NCBI RefSeq assembly: GCF_003034915.1
Contig: NZ_PZJX01000014.1
Span: forward strand, 1 to 64,000
Direction of reading: 5' to 3'
DNA from: Mesorhizobium helmanticense
Lineage (GTDB): Bacteria; Pseudomonadota; Alphaproteobacteria; Rhizobiales; Rhizobiaceae
Length of the DNA: 64,000 nucleotides
In this document: one piece after another, positions 26,031 through 34,245 of the stretch
Layout of the letters: each line of letters starts with the position of its first letter
Position numbering within the stretch: the first letter of the stretch is position 1
The notes under the pieces: model-generated
What the model was told of the DNA's origin: nothing
Seen by the model: only the letters and a program-made list of their open reading frames with translations
Database searches by the model: none
Made by a program: the position numbers and the translations under genes

Positions 26031-29000
26031 ACATCTCGGCCCCTTTTATTCACCGGCCGATCGCGACAGGCCTGCTGATGGTGGGTCTGCTGCTGTGTGG
26101 GCTCGCTACCTATCAGCTTCTGCCGGTCGCATCCTTGCCGAATGTCAACTTTCCTACGATTCAGGTATCAGCGCAGTTGCCCGGCGCCGATCCGGAAACC
26201 ATGGCGTCGTCGGTAGCCACCCCGCTTGAGCAACAGATAAGCCAGCTCCCCGGCGTGACCCAGCTGACTTCGACCAGCGCGCTTGGCAGCACACAGCTCA
26301 CCGTTCAGTTCGACCTCAGCCGGAGCGTCGACAGTGCAGCGGTTGACGTGCTGTCGGCAATCAACGCCGCCAGCCCCGATCTGCCGCTGGGCATCCCCTA
26401 TCCGCCGACCATCCGCAAGGTTAATCCGGCCGATACGCCGATCCTGGTGCTCGCACTGACATCCGACACCCTGCCGCTGACGACGGTCGATGCCTATGCG
26501 GAAAACATCCTGCTGCCGAAGATCTCGCAAATCTCCGGTGTCGGTCTTGTCGGCATTGGCGGCCAGCAGAAGCCGGCGATCCGTGTGCAGATCAATCCGC
26601 AAGCCGCCGCGGCCCGCGGCATTGGGCTTGAAGATGTTCGCAACGTGCTTGGCGAGGCCAATGTTGATATTGCGAAGGGCACGCTCAATAGCCCGCGTCA
26701 AACCTTCACGCTCAACACCAACGATCAACTGCTCAAGCCTGACCCCTACAACGATATTATCGTCGCCTATCGCAATGGCTCGCCTGTCCGCATCCGCGAC
26801 ATCGGCATCGCGATCGACGGGCCGGAGAACCACTTTGTAGCAGCCTGGTTCGACAAGAAGCCCGCTATCTTGCTGGCCATCCGACGCCTGCCCGGTGCCA
26901 ATGTGATCGAGACGGTCGGCCGCATCCAGGCTCTGTTGCCCCAACTGCAAGCCTCGATCCCGCCCGGCGTCAAGGTATCGGTCGTTTCGGACCGCACACA
27001 AACCATCCGTGCCTCGGTCGCGGACGTTCAGTTCACGTTGATGCTGACCGTCGCTCTGGTGGTGATGGTGATCTTCCTGTTCCTGCGCAATTTCTGGGCC
27101 ACAGTCATTCCCGCAGTAACCGTGCCCCTTTCGCTCGTCGGCACCTTTGCCGTGCTCTATGCGCTTGGTTACAGCCTCGACAATCTGTCGCTCATGGCCT
27201 TGTCGATCGCAGTCGGCTTCGTCGTCGATGATGCAGTCGTCGTGATCGAGAACATCGTCCGCCACGTCGAAGAAGGCCTTACCCCCATGGAGGCTGCGCT
27301 GAAGGGCTCGAGCGAGATCGGCTTCACCATCATTTCGATTACGCTGTCGCTTATCGCCGTATTCATTCCACTATTTCTGATGGGAGGCTATGTCGGCGAA
27401 CTCTTCCAGGAATTCGCCGTGACGGTGAGCGTCTCACTGATCCTGTCGCTGGTGATCTCGCTCACGCTGACGCCAATGATGTGTGCGCGTCTGCTCAAGA
27501 ATGAGGCCAACGTCAGGCACGGGCGGCTCTACAATATTTGCGAAAGCGGCTTCGACGCGCTGCTTGGATTGTATGAGCGGGGCCTAAAGATCGTCCTGCG
27601 GCACACTTTCATTACGCTGCTCGTCATGCTCGGAACGATTGCCGTCACCGGCTATCTCTACGTTGTCATCCCGAAGGGCTTTTTCCCGCAACAAGACACC
27701 GGCCTGATTATCGGCGTCACAGAGGCCGATCAGGATATCTCGTTCCCGGCTATGGCCGAGCGCCAGCAGGCGATAACCGACGTTGTGCTGAAGGATCCGG
27801 CGGTAGCGTCAGTCGGAGCCTCGATAGGAGCAACTGGCGGGAGCACACTCAATCGAGGGACGATGTACATTGCCTTGAAGCCCAACAACCAGCGTGATGT
27901 CAGCGCCGATCAGGTGATCAGCCGGCTGTCATCCCAACTCGCCAAGACCCAAGGCATAGCGCTTTACATGCAAGCGGCGCAGGACATCACTGTCGGCGGT
28001 CGGGTTTCGAAGACGCAGTATCAATATACTCTGGCCGATGCCGATTCCAACGAGCTCAACCATTGGGCGCCGATCTTCCTCGACAAGCTTAGAGGAATAC
28101 CAGGAATCGTTGACGTGGCCACCGATCAGGAGAATGCCGGACCACTGCTCGACGTGACCGTCAATCGCGAAGTCGCATCGAGTTTCGGTATCCTTCCATC
28201 GACGATCGACAACACGCTCGACGATGCCTTCGGCCAGCGCATCGTCTCCACGATGTTCACACAGCTCAACCAGTATCACGTCGTTCTCGAGGTCAGCCCG
28301 GAATTCCAGTACGGTCCCGAAGCGCTCAAGGATATCTATCTGAATTCCTCGACAGGGCAGCAGGTGCCGTTGAGCGCCCTGGTGACCAGCGTGACGAAGG
28401 CCGCGCCGATCGTGATCAATCATCAGGGCATGTTTCCGGCGGTCACGATCTCCTTCAATCTAAAACCCGGGGCGGCGCTCGGAAATGCGGTCGCCGCTAT
28501 CCAGCAGTTCGAACGCGATGCCGGAAAGCCCGCTTCGCTTGCGACCAGCCTCCAGGGCAATGCGCAAGCCTTTCAGTCGGCGCTGTCAGGCACACCAATC
28601 CTGATCGGAGTGTCGCTGGTGGTGATCTACATCATCCTCGGAGTGCTCTATGAGAGCCTGATCCATCCGATTACCATTCTGTCGACGCTGCCTTCAGCCG
28701 CTATCGGCGCCTTGTTGTTGCTGATGGCGGTCCATATGGACTTCAGCGTGATAGCGCTGATCGGCGTTATCCTGCTGATCGGCATCGTCAAGAAGAACGG
28801 CATCATGCTTGTCGACTTTGCGCTCCAGGTCGAGAGGAACGAAGGTGTGAGTCCGCAGGAGGCGATCTACCGGGCTTGCACCATACGTTTCAGGCCGATC
28901 CTGATGACCACCATGGCGGCGATGCTGGGCGGCGTGCCGTTGATGCTGGGCACCGGCGCCGGATCGGAAATCCGCCAGCCGCTCGGCTACACGATCGTGG

Positions 29001-29167
29001 GTGGCTTGGTGCTGTCGCAAGTTCTCACGCTCTACACGACGCCGGTGGTCTACCTGTATCTTGAGCGGCTCGGCAAATTCCTGGGTGGCTTGCGAGGCGC
29101 AAAAACACCGCCTATTGAACCCGAGCAAGGCGAACTCTTCTCCGAAACGACGCCCCCAGCCGGCTAG
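26027..29167 (+). CDS. RND multidrug efflux transporter (HAE1, MdtB/MdtC-like)
   Basis: 1046 residues from GTG 26027, normal for HAE1 pumps, with 12 membrane helices and two large periplasmic loops. The proton-relay pair is present in TM4 (SIAVGFVVDDAVVVIENIV), as is the N-terminal PIATGLLMVGLLLCG and the C-terminal IGIVKKNGIMLVDFAL and GAGSEIRQPLG. It exports drugs or metabolites by proton antiport together with the adaptor encoded just upstream. The outer duct may be borrowed from the divergent nodT-family gene (inference). Confidence 0.95.
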   Translation: MNISAPFIHRPIATGLLMVGLLLCGLATYQLLPVASLPNVNFPTIQVSAQLPGADPETMASSVATPLEQQISQLPGVTQLTSTSALGSTQLTVQFDLSRSVDSAAVDVLSAINAASPDLPLGIPYPPTIRKVNPADTPILVLALTSDTLPLTTVDAYAENILLPKISQISGVGLVGIGGQQKPAIRVQINPQAAAARGIGLEDVRNVLGEANVDIAKGTLNSPRQTFTLNTNDQLLKPDPYNDIIVAYRNGSPVRIRDIGIAIDGPENHFVAAWFDKKPAILLAIRRLPGANVIETVGRIQALLPQLQASIPPGVKVSVVSDRTQTIRASVADVQFTLMLTVALVVMVIFLFLRNFWATVIPAVTVPLSLVGTFAVLYALGYSLDNLSLMALSIAVGFVVDDAVVVIENIVRHVEEGLTPMEAALKGSSEIGFTIISITLSLIAVFIPLFLMGGYVGELFQEFAVTVSVSLILSLVISLTLTPMMCARLLKNEANVRHGRLYNICESGFDALLGLYERGLKIVLRHTFITLLVMLGTIAVTGYLYVVIPKGFFPQQDTGLIIGVTEADQDISFPAMAERQQAITDVVLKDPAVASVGASIGATGGSTLNRGTMYIALKPNNQRDVSADQVISRLSSQLAKTQGIALYMQAAQDITVGGRVSKTQYQYTLADADSNELNHWAPIFLDKLRGIPGIVDVATDQENAGPLLDVTVNREVASSFGILPSTIDNTLDDAFGQRIVSTMFTQLNQYHVVLEVSPEFQYGPEALKDIYLNSSTGQQVPLSALVTSVTKAAPIVINHQGMFPAVTISFNLKPGAALGNAVAAIQQFERDAGKPASLATSLQGNAQAFQSALSGTPILIGVSLVVIYIILGVLYESLIHPITILSTLPSAAIGALLLLMAVHMDFSVIALIGVILLIGIVKKNGIMLVDFALQVERNEGVSPQEAIYRACTIRFRPILMTTMAAMLGGVPLMLGTGAGSEIRQPLGYTIVGGLVLSQVLTLYTTPVVYLYLERLGKFLGGLRGAKTPPIEPEQGELFSETTPPAG

Positions 29168-29418
29168 ACCACGATCCCGACAGTGGTAACCGGTTTCAGG
29201 ATAAGATCATGGTCAAACATTGAGATAGGGCCCGTCCCGATTCCTCGGGATGGAACAGGCTCCAAGCGGTGATTGGTGGTGATTGCCCCGGTCATGTTCT
29301 CATAGATTGCCCGGCGTCAAGTCACTGCGCGCGGTCCGGGGGCAGACCTGCGCGGCTCGTCCGATCCGCCGACGCGAGACAGTACGATGAGCTTGGTTCG
29401 CGGCTCAGCGGGGGAGGT

Positions 29419-29781
29419 TCAGGTCCCGTTGTCAGAGGGTATGAAGCAGTAGACGTTTTTCCCAGCCGCGCAAATGTGGGCTGTTTCGTTCCATGAGTAG
29501 GGGTGTTCAGGCACCCTTCTGGACGGCTCGATCGGCGTCCATACTCCGTTGAGTTTACCCCACCACTTTCCACCCTCGAACTTGGCGACCGTTGGCCGAC
29601 AGTCGCCGCCGTGGCAGCATGAGCCACCCAGCGTGTTACGCATCCCCATGTAGATGTCGTGCCACTTCTCGTGCCCCTGGCCGTAGTTGCCCTCGGGAGG
29701 GCCAGCCGGAACGTGGGAAGTGTGGTCCTGAGCCAGTGCGGGGCTGGCCACCAGCAGGAAAACCAGTAGGCGGAAGTCCAT
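29419..29781 (-). CDS. Small secreted cysteine-rich protein
   Basis: 120 residues. A signal peptide (MDFRLLVFLLVASPALAQ) precedes a compact domain with a Cys-Cys pair and further cysteines: GGSCCHGGDCRP, then W-rich GGKWWGKLNGVWTPIE, HICAAGK and VYCFIP. This CCxxxDCRP then W and late Cys pattern recurs in short exported proteins of unknown function in rhizobia. GGAGG lies 9 nt before the start. It overlaps the end of the small open frame at 29636-29893. Confidence 0.75.
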   Translation of the reverse strand: MDFRLLVFLLVASPALAQDHTSHVPAGPPEGNYGQGHEKWHDIYMGMRNTLGGSCCHGGDCRPTVAKFEGGKWWGKLNGVWTPIEPSRRVPEHPYSWNETAHICAAGKNVYCFIPSDNGT

Positions 29782-29893
29782 CGCTCAGCATCCTCCATTT
29801 GGTGTTGCGGGTTGTCTCGTCGAAACATTCCAGAGAGCAAAAGTAGTACTGATGAGGTATTTTCACCTCACGCACGCAGCTTAGGCATTTCAT
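29636..29893 (-). CDS. Small zinc-finger-like open frame overlapping the next gene
   Basis: 85 codons starting MKCLSCVREVKIPHQYYFCS then LECFDETTRNTKW. The CxxC and CxxxC pairs (residues 3, 6, 19, 23) could bind a metal ion. An excellent ribosome site (AAGGAG, 6 nt before ATG 29893) supports translation. After about residue 45 the frame runs antiphase through the start of the 29419-29781 gene and looks non-coding, so the gene may be C-terminally disrupted or simply overlap. Low to moderate confidence. Confidence 0.4.
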   Translation of the reverse strand: MKCLSCVREVKIPHQYYFCSLECFDETTRNTKWRMLSDGLPPTGFPAGGQPRTGSGPHFPRSGWPSRGQLRPGAREVARHLHGDA

Positions 29894-30210
29894 TCGTTGC
29901 TCCTTCTCCTTCTGGAAGCATGCATAGGTTTTGCCATCGACTTGAATCATCCATTGGTATGGCTGGGTAAGCCAATTGGTGAAACGGCTACTTATGGCGT
30001 CTTATCGAGTAGGTAGGACGGGTACTCATGGCAAGAACGGCGAACACTGCTAGAGCCGCGCGCGATCAGCGCTCGACACGTCGGCTTTGCTTGGAAGCCG
30101 ATTGAAGACAGGGAACGCAACGGGCGAAACTCGAACCAGAGCGGCGTTTGCGAAAGATATTTCCTTGCTTGAGCGCAACACTCGACGCTCGACCACGAGG
30201 ATTTCAATGC

Positions 30211-30690
30211 ATGGCGTCCAGGAAGTCGATGCGACCCTACAAGTCCTCCGCAGTTGCTGCCGGCATAGGCCCGCTCGACTCGCCGATCGTCGATGCGTTG
30301 TCATGGCGCGGGTGTCTCGGTAAGTCGCGCTGGTTCGAACTCTTCGCCCTGATGGCACCGCCCTGTCTTTTCGCCGTGCTCGCGGGCTGGACCACGGACG
30401 CAGGCGCCAGATCGTTTTTGATCTGCCTCGCCATCTATTCGGATGCGTTGATCGCCTTGCTTTGGTTTGTAGAGAAAGACGATGCCCAGATTGAACCGCT
30501 CCCGTGTCATCCGCGCCCCTGGCGGACGGTCCGATGCGTGAGGGGCCAAGGGGATGATCGTCCGCAATTCCTGCAGCCAGTGGCTGTAGCGAAAACCCAT
30601 GGACGACGAAGCGCTCGGCATCGGGCGCTTCGAGGTGATCGAGGCCCAATCCTGATCACCGTCGCCTTCAATTGTGAGCGCCTGGCCTGA
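30211..30690 (+). CDS. Possible small membrane protein, tail doubtful
   Basis: 160 codons. The first 95 or so encode a plausible two-helix membrane protein (WFELFALMAPPCLFAVLAGW, ARSFLICLAIYSDALIALLW, then FVEKDD). The rest is Arg-rich and looks out of frame, suggesting a frameshift near 30490. GAGGA lies about 10 nt before ATG 30211. No family recognised. The 29951-30210 stretch before it holds nothing I can identify. Confidence 0.35.
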   Translation: MASRKSMRPYKSSAVAAGIGPLDSPIVDALSWRGCLGKSRWFELFALMAPPCLFAVLAGWTTDAGARSFLICLAIYSDALIALLWFVEKDDAQIEPLPCHPRPWRTVRCVRGQGDDRPQFLQPVAVAKTHGRRSARHRALRGDRGPILITVAFNCERLA

Positions 30691-30718
30691 AGGGTGAATT
30701 TTTCGGTAGGAGAGTGTT

Positions 30719-31621
30719 ATGGCTAACCGGGCCTGGCACCTGACGGTGCCCAGCTTCTTATTCTCTCTCGTTGCAAGTTCGGAAGCGTCGGCGTCCTACG
30801 TTGGGGACCGTTTCTTTCCCTCCACCCTGGCGACCGTCGTTCCCACCCCGGCCGACTTCATCAATTTTCCCCAATTGACGCAGTTGCCTGACACCGCTTC
30901 GCGCGAGGTCGACTTTCCTTTCTCCTACAGCAAGCTCATCACCCCGGATTGGTCGGTCTCGTTCACCGCGAACTACCGCATGATCGATCAGGGGAGCACA
31001 CGGGCGGGCTTCGACAATCTGGTGCTTGGCACACAGTACGAACTCTATTCCAGCGCCGAGCACGAGTTCGTGCTCTCGGCAGGCGGCACTCTGGCGCTGG
31101 GCGGTACCGGGTCGTCCGACATTGCCAAGTCGTTCTCCACGCTGACGCCGACCGTTTACGTGGGCAAGGGCTTCGGCGATCTGTCGGACTCGATGGCATG
31201 GCTGCGCCCGGTCAATGTCACCGCGACCCTCGGTGTCGCACTGCCAACCGAATCCACCACCGTGACCGGTGCCACCTCGGTCGACAACCCAGACATCCTG
31301 CAATGGGGCTTTGCCCTGGAATACAGCCTGCTCACCAATTCGCATTCCGTAGGCAAGGGGAATGCTCATCGCTTCGCCGAGGGTTTGGTGCCGCTGGTGG
31401 AATTTGCGATGCAGACGCCGCTGAACGGGCCGTCGGCTGGAGAGACCACGGGCACGATCAATCCTGGCGTCATCTGGGTGGGCGAGTACGCCCAACTCGG
31501 GGTGGAGGCGATCATTCCCATCAATGAGAGCTCGGGCCGCGACATCGGCGTGCGTGCACAGCTTCACTTCTATCTCGGCAACATCTTTTCGAACGCGATC
31601 GGAAAGCCGATCTTCGACTGA
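30719..31621 (+). CDS. Outer membrane beta-barrel protein (phenol_MetA_deg-like)
   Basis: 300 residues. A signal peptide (cleavage near ASA at about 28) is followed by repeated amphipathic beta-strands with alternating hydrophobics and a C-terminal strand ending in aromatic/hydrophobic residues. YSKLITPDWSVSFTANYRMI, GLVPLVEFAMQTPLNG and INPGVIWVGEYAQLGVEAII resemble the MetA-pathway/outer-membrane transporter family PF13557. Such proteins may help hydrophobic substrates cross the outer membrane. AGGAG precedes ATG 30719. The neighbours give no pathway. Confidence 0.7.
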   Translation: MANRAWHLTVPSFLFSLVASSEASASYVGDRFFPSTLATVVPTPADFINFPQLTQLPDTASREVDFPFSYSKLITPDWSVSFTANYRMIDQGSTRAGFDNLVLGTQYELYSSAEHEFVLSAGGTLALGGTGSSDIAKSFSTLTPTVYVGKGFGDLSDSMAWLRPVNVTATLGVALPTESTTVTGATSVDNPDILQWGFALEYSLLTNSHSVGKGNAHRFAEGLVPLVEFAMQTPLNGPSAGETTGTINPGVIWVGEYAQLGVEAIIPINESSGRDIGVRAQLHFYLGNIFSNAIGKPIFD

Positions 31622-31908
31622 CCGCGCCCGCGTTGTGTATCAACATGACCAGGGTCCTTCGCGGGAGGCGAGGCCGCCATGCGGACCAATCGTGAGAGGA
31701 ACGCCTGGTCTTACGCGCCGCATAGCCTCTTGCTAGCGGAATTATACTCCAAGGCTATGAAGATAAACAATTGCAGCCACGTTGGATGAGTTTCGTATAG
31801 TGCCTCAAGACGTGTTTCGAAACCTATATAAACACCGCCGGCATGAGCGACAATTCTGTCGCCAATTCGAGTTTCTCCGGCTGAGCAACAGAACAACAGG
31901 TGAAACAC

Positions 31909-32175
31909 ATGAGCTCTCTCTCAATCGCGGCTGCAGTCGCGGCAGTCCTCCTGTCGACCGCTTGGGCCGCTGCAGCAGGTTCGCCTCCTGGACACACGCA
32001 GGCGAAGTTCGATCATGTCGAACGAGAAACGAACAGCAACCACTCATTGTTGCCGAGGCACGTTCAAGTACCGACAACCAGATCGGCCAAGAAGCCCGTA
32101 TCGCAGCCCGATAACAACGGGGACGAGTATCCCTCGGCCGATTCCGGCCTGTTTTCGGGCATTAACGGGTTTTGA
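31909..32175 (+). CDS. Small exported protein, unknown function
   Basis: 88 residues. A clear signal peptide (MSSLSIAAAVAAVLLSTAWA then AAAG) and a short hydrophilic mature part ending NGDEYPSADSGLFSGINGF. The last residues resemble the ending of the small protein at 45981 (GWFDGINSF), a pattern seen in several tiny rhizobial exported proteins. ATG 31909 is chosen because AGGTG lies 6-7 nt before it; GTG 31900 is the alternative. Confidence 0.6.
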   Translation: MSSLSIAAAVAAVLLSTAWAAAAGSPPGHTQAKFDHVERETNSNHSLLPRHVQVPTTRSAKKPVSQPDNNGDEYPSADSGLFSGINGF

Positions 32176-32458
32176 TTGACAAGGCCTCACACGACGCGGT
32201 GATTGCGGTTGAGGCTGCCTTGACCACGCCGTCGACTTGAGTTGGCCCCAGCTGTGACAAAGCTTGGCGAACGCCGACAGCGCTGTCCATTCCTTCCTGT
32301 CCAGGACGTCGCGATGAGGCGGTCGAGCGCCAGTTGCGACGTCGGATCCTTGTGAAATCGCGCGATGCATCGCGCCGCAAGCAAGATGCATCGCCAAGGG
32401 TGCCGACGCCGGCAACGCTTCGGTGACCGTGAACCGGTTCTGCTCGGGAGGCAGGAGG

Positions 32459-32492
32459 AAAAATGGGCCGATGACAGCATGTCATCGGCCCA
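32459..32492 (-). terminator. Perfect Rho-independent terminator on the minus strand
   Basis: TGGGCCGATGACA and its exact complement form a 13-bp stem with a 3-nt loop. Read on the minus strand it is followed directly by TTTTT (32463-32459). No minus-strand coding region ends here, so it may end an unrecognised RNA coming from 32.5-33.0 kb. Confidence 0.75.
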
Positions 32493-32610
32493 AGAACTCG
32501 AACGGCGAGAAACGCTCCCGGGGGGAAGAGCGCCTTCACAATCGATCAGCGGGCGAGGGAGGGGAGGGGCCCGCAGGATCAATCTGGCACGAGTTGGAGC
32601 GCTGCCACGA

Positions 32611-32645
32611 TGGTGGACGGAAATGGGATCGAAACCACCGACCGC
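32611..32645 (-). other. tRNA 3'-end-like remnant
   Basis: On the minus strand GGTGG-TTTCGATC-CCATT resembles a T-arm (two G.U pairs, one extra loop base), followed by seven bases, A and CCA. This is the exact spacing of a tRNA 3' end. No D-arm, anticodon stem or matching 5' acceptor strand is found upstream. A decayed tRNA half or chance. Confidence 0.3.
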
Positions 32646-33024
32646 AGCGCCGACCTGCAACCTAGTGCTTTTTGCCGCCGGTGCTTCGTCATTCTTGCCG
32701 GCTTTGCATCCAGCTTGCGGATTTCGCGCGAAACGTCAAAAGCCCAAGCCATGCAGGGAACCTCGTTCAAGATCATCAAGGCGTGACATCCAGTAGCGCC
32801 AAATCGACCAGTCACCTGGGATCGGCCGCAATTGAAGAAGCAGCCAATTGGTCCGTGCGGCACAAATACCATTACTATCGATTGTGACGCCCAATCACAA
32901 ACCAAGGTATGAGTAGTTCAAACCAATACTCTATACCCACCGACGGATGTAGAATGGGATAAATCATAGCCGGTGCCTTACGCTAACATCCGATTGGGAT
33001 AACCCGAAGGATGTGCGCCAAGCC

Positions 33025-34083
33025 ATGTTGATGAATCCGGCCTCCAGTGACATCGATACACTCGCGATTGCTGCCTTCGCGGCCAATGCTCGGCGACCGG
33101 AGCAAACGGGATCATTCCTGTCGGCGGATTGGCGTGCTCCGTTCAACGGAGGAAAGGCACAACGCACCAACTCCGTGGCGCATGCGCAGTTCCGACGCCG
33201 GAGCGCCGAGGCTGCCGATTACCGTGTCGAGATATCCTCAGCCGACGCCGTGAGCAATCGCACGGCGATTTCGGATGGGATCGTTGCCGAGGTGGTCCAA
33301 GCCGCCGGTCGTGACAAATTCGAATTCCGGTTTCGCGCGCCCATGCACTTGCTGGTGGTCTACGAGCAGGGCACGCGGCAAGACGGTGATACCTTCGTCG
33401 AAGGTTTACCCCGATCGAAACTGCGGGATTTTGGCCGCCGGCTGACCTTGGTGCCCGCCGGTCGCGAATATCTTGAATGGCATGCGCCGCGGACGTTTGC
33501 GCGTCTCATGTTTGTCTATCTCGATCCTGCCAAGCTGCAAGTTCCTTTCAACGCCGGCATGACAGATGTGGCGTTCGCGGCGAAGCTTTTCTTTGAGGAC
33601 GCGACGCTTTTAGGCACGGCCCTCAAACTCATGAGGTCGCTCGAAAGTCCAACCCCGGAGAATCGGTACTACCTGGAAGCACTGGGTATCGTCCTGGCTC
33701 ATGAGCTGATCCGTTTCCACGAGGGGACGCCGAGAGCCGAACCCCAGCTTCGAGGCGGGCTTGCAGCTTGGCAGCAGCGGATAGTCACGGCGCATATCGA
33801 GGCGCATTTGGGCGAACTGGTACCGCTCGCCACTCTCGCGCAGCTTGCCAGGTTGAGCCCATGCTATTTTTGCCGCGCCTTCAAGCTGTCTTTTGGGATG
33901 CCTCCGCATCGGTACCTCACCAGCCGTCGAATCGAGCATGCCAAAGGTCTCCTCGCCACGCGCGCTCATTCGGTGACCGACATCGGATTGACTATCGGAT
34001 ACAGCGAAACCAGCTCATTCACGGCCGCTTTTCGCAAGGCGACCGGCCTGACGCCGAGTGCTTACCAGCGGAGCCTCGGATAG
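33025..34083 (+). CDS. AraC family transcriptional regulator
   Basis: 352 residues. The C-terminal 100 residues hold two helix-turn-helices: LVPLATLAQLARLSPCYFCR then AFKLSFGMPPHRYL, and SVTDIGLTIGYSETSSFTAA then FRKATGLTPSAYQRSL. The N-terminal 230 residues look like an AraC-binding-like effector domain (APMHLLVVYEQGTRQDGDTF, TFARLMFVYLDPAKL). Start is uncertain: GTG 33013, ATG 33025 and ATG 33031 are all in frame, with only AAGGA near 33006-33010. No operon partner: the gene upstream is a small exported protein and downstream is the convergent protease. Confidence 0.88.
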   Translation: MLMNPASSDIDTLAIAAFAANARRPEQTGSFLSADWRAPFNGGKAQRTNSVAHAQFRRRSAEAADYRVEISSADAVSNRTAISDGIVAEVVQAAGRDKFEFRFRAPMHLLVVYEQGTRQDGDTFVEGLPRSKLRDFGRRLTLVPAGREYLEWHAPRTFARLMFVYLDPAKLQVPFNAGMTDVAFAAKLFFEDATLLGTALKLMRSLESPTPENRYYLEALGIVLAHELIRFHEGTPRAEPQLRGGLAAWQQRIVTAHIEAHLGELVPLATLAQLARLSPCYFCRAFKLSFGMPPHRYLTSRRIEHAKGLLATRAHSVTDIGLTIGYSETSSFTAAFRKATGLTPSAYQRSLG

Positions 34084-34245
34084 GCCCTGAAAAGCCCGGT
34101 CTGGCTGGGAATCTGGCAGTTCGTGAAACTCGCCCCCGGTGAAGCCAGCGCTCTTCGATCGAGATTTTGTGCTGGCTCTCACCTTCTCTACCCTTGATCG
34201 GAGATCTGGCTTCTGGCGCAATTGGCGGGCGCCTTATGTTTCATG

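Larger units (their letters stand above)
32176..33024. other. Long non-coding stretch with minus-strand signals
   Basis: 849 bp without a convincing gene on either strand. It holds a strong minus-strand terminator (32459-32492) with no minus-strand gene before it and a tRNA 3'-end-like remnant (32611-32645). These suggest a non-coding transcript or a decayed element. The right end is AT-rich and should hold the AraC-family gene's promoter. Confidence 0.5.

Noticed and set aside
32611-32690. Intact tRNA gene on the minus strand
   Set aside because: Only the 3' part fits; no D-arm, anticodon stem or 5' acceptor strand.
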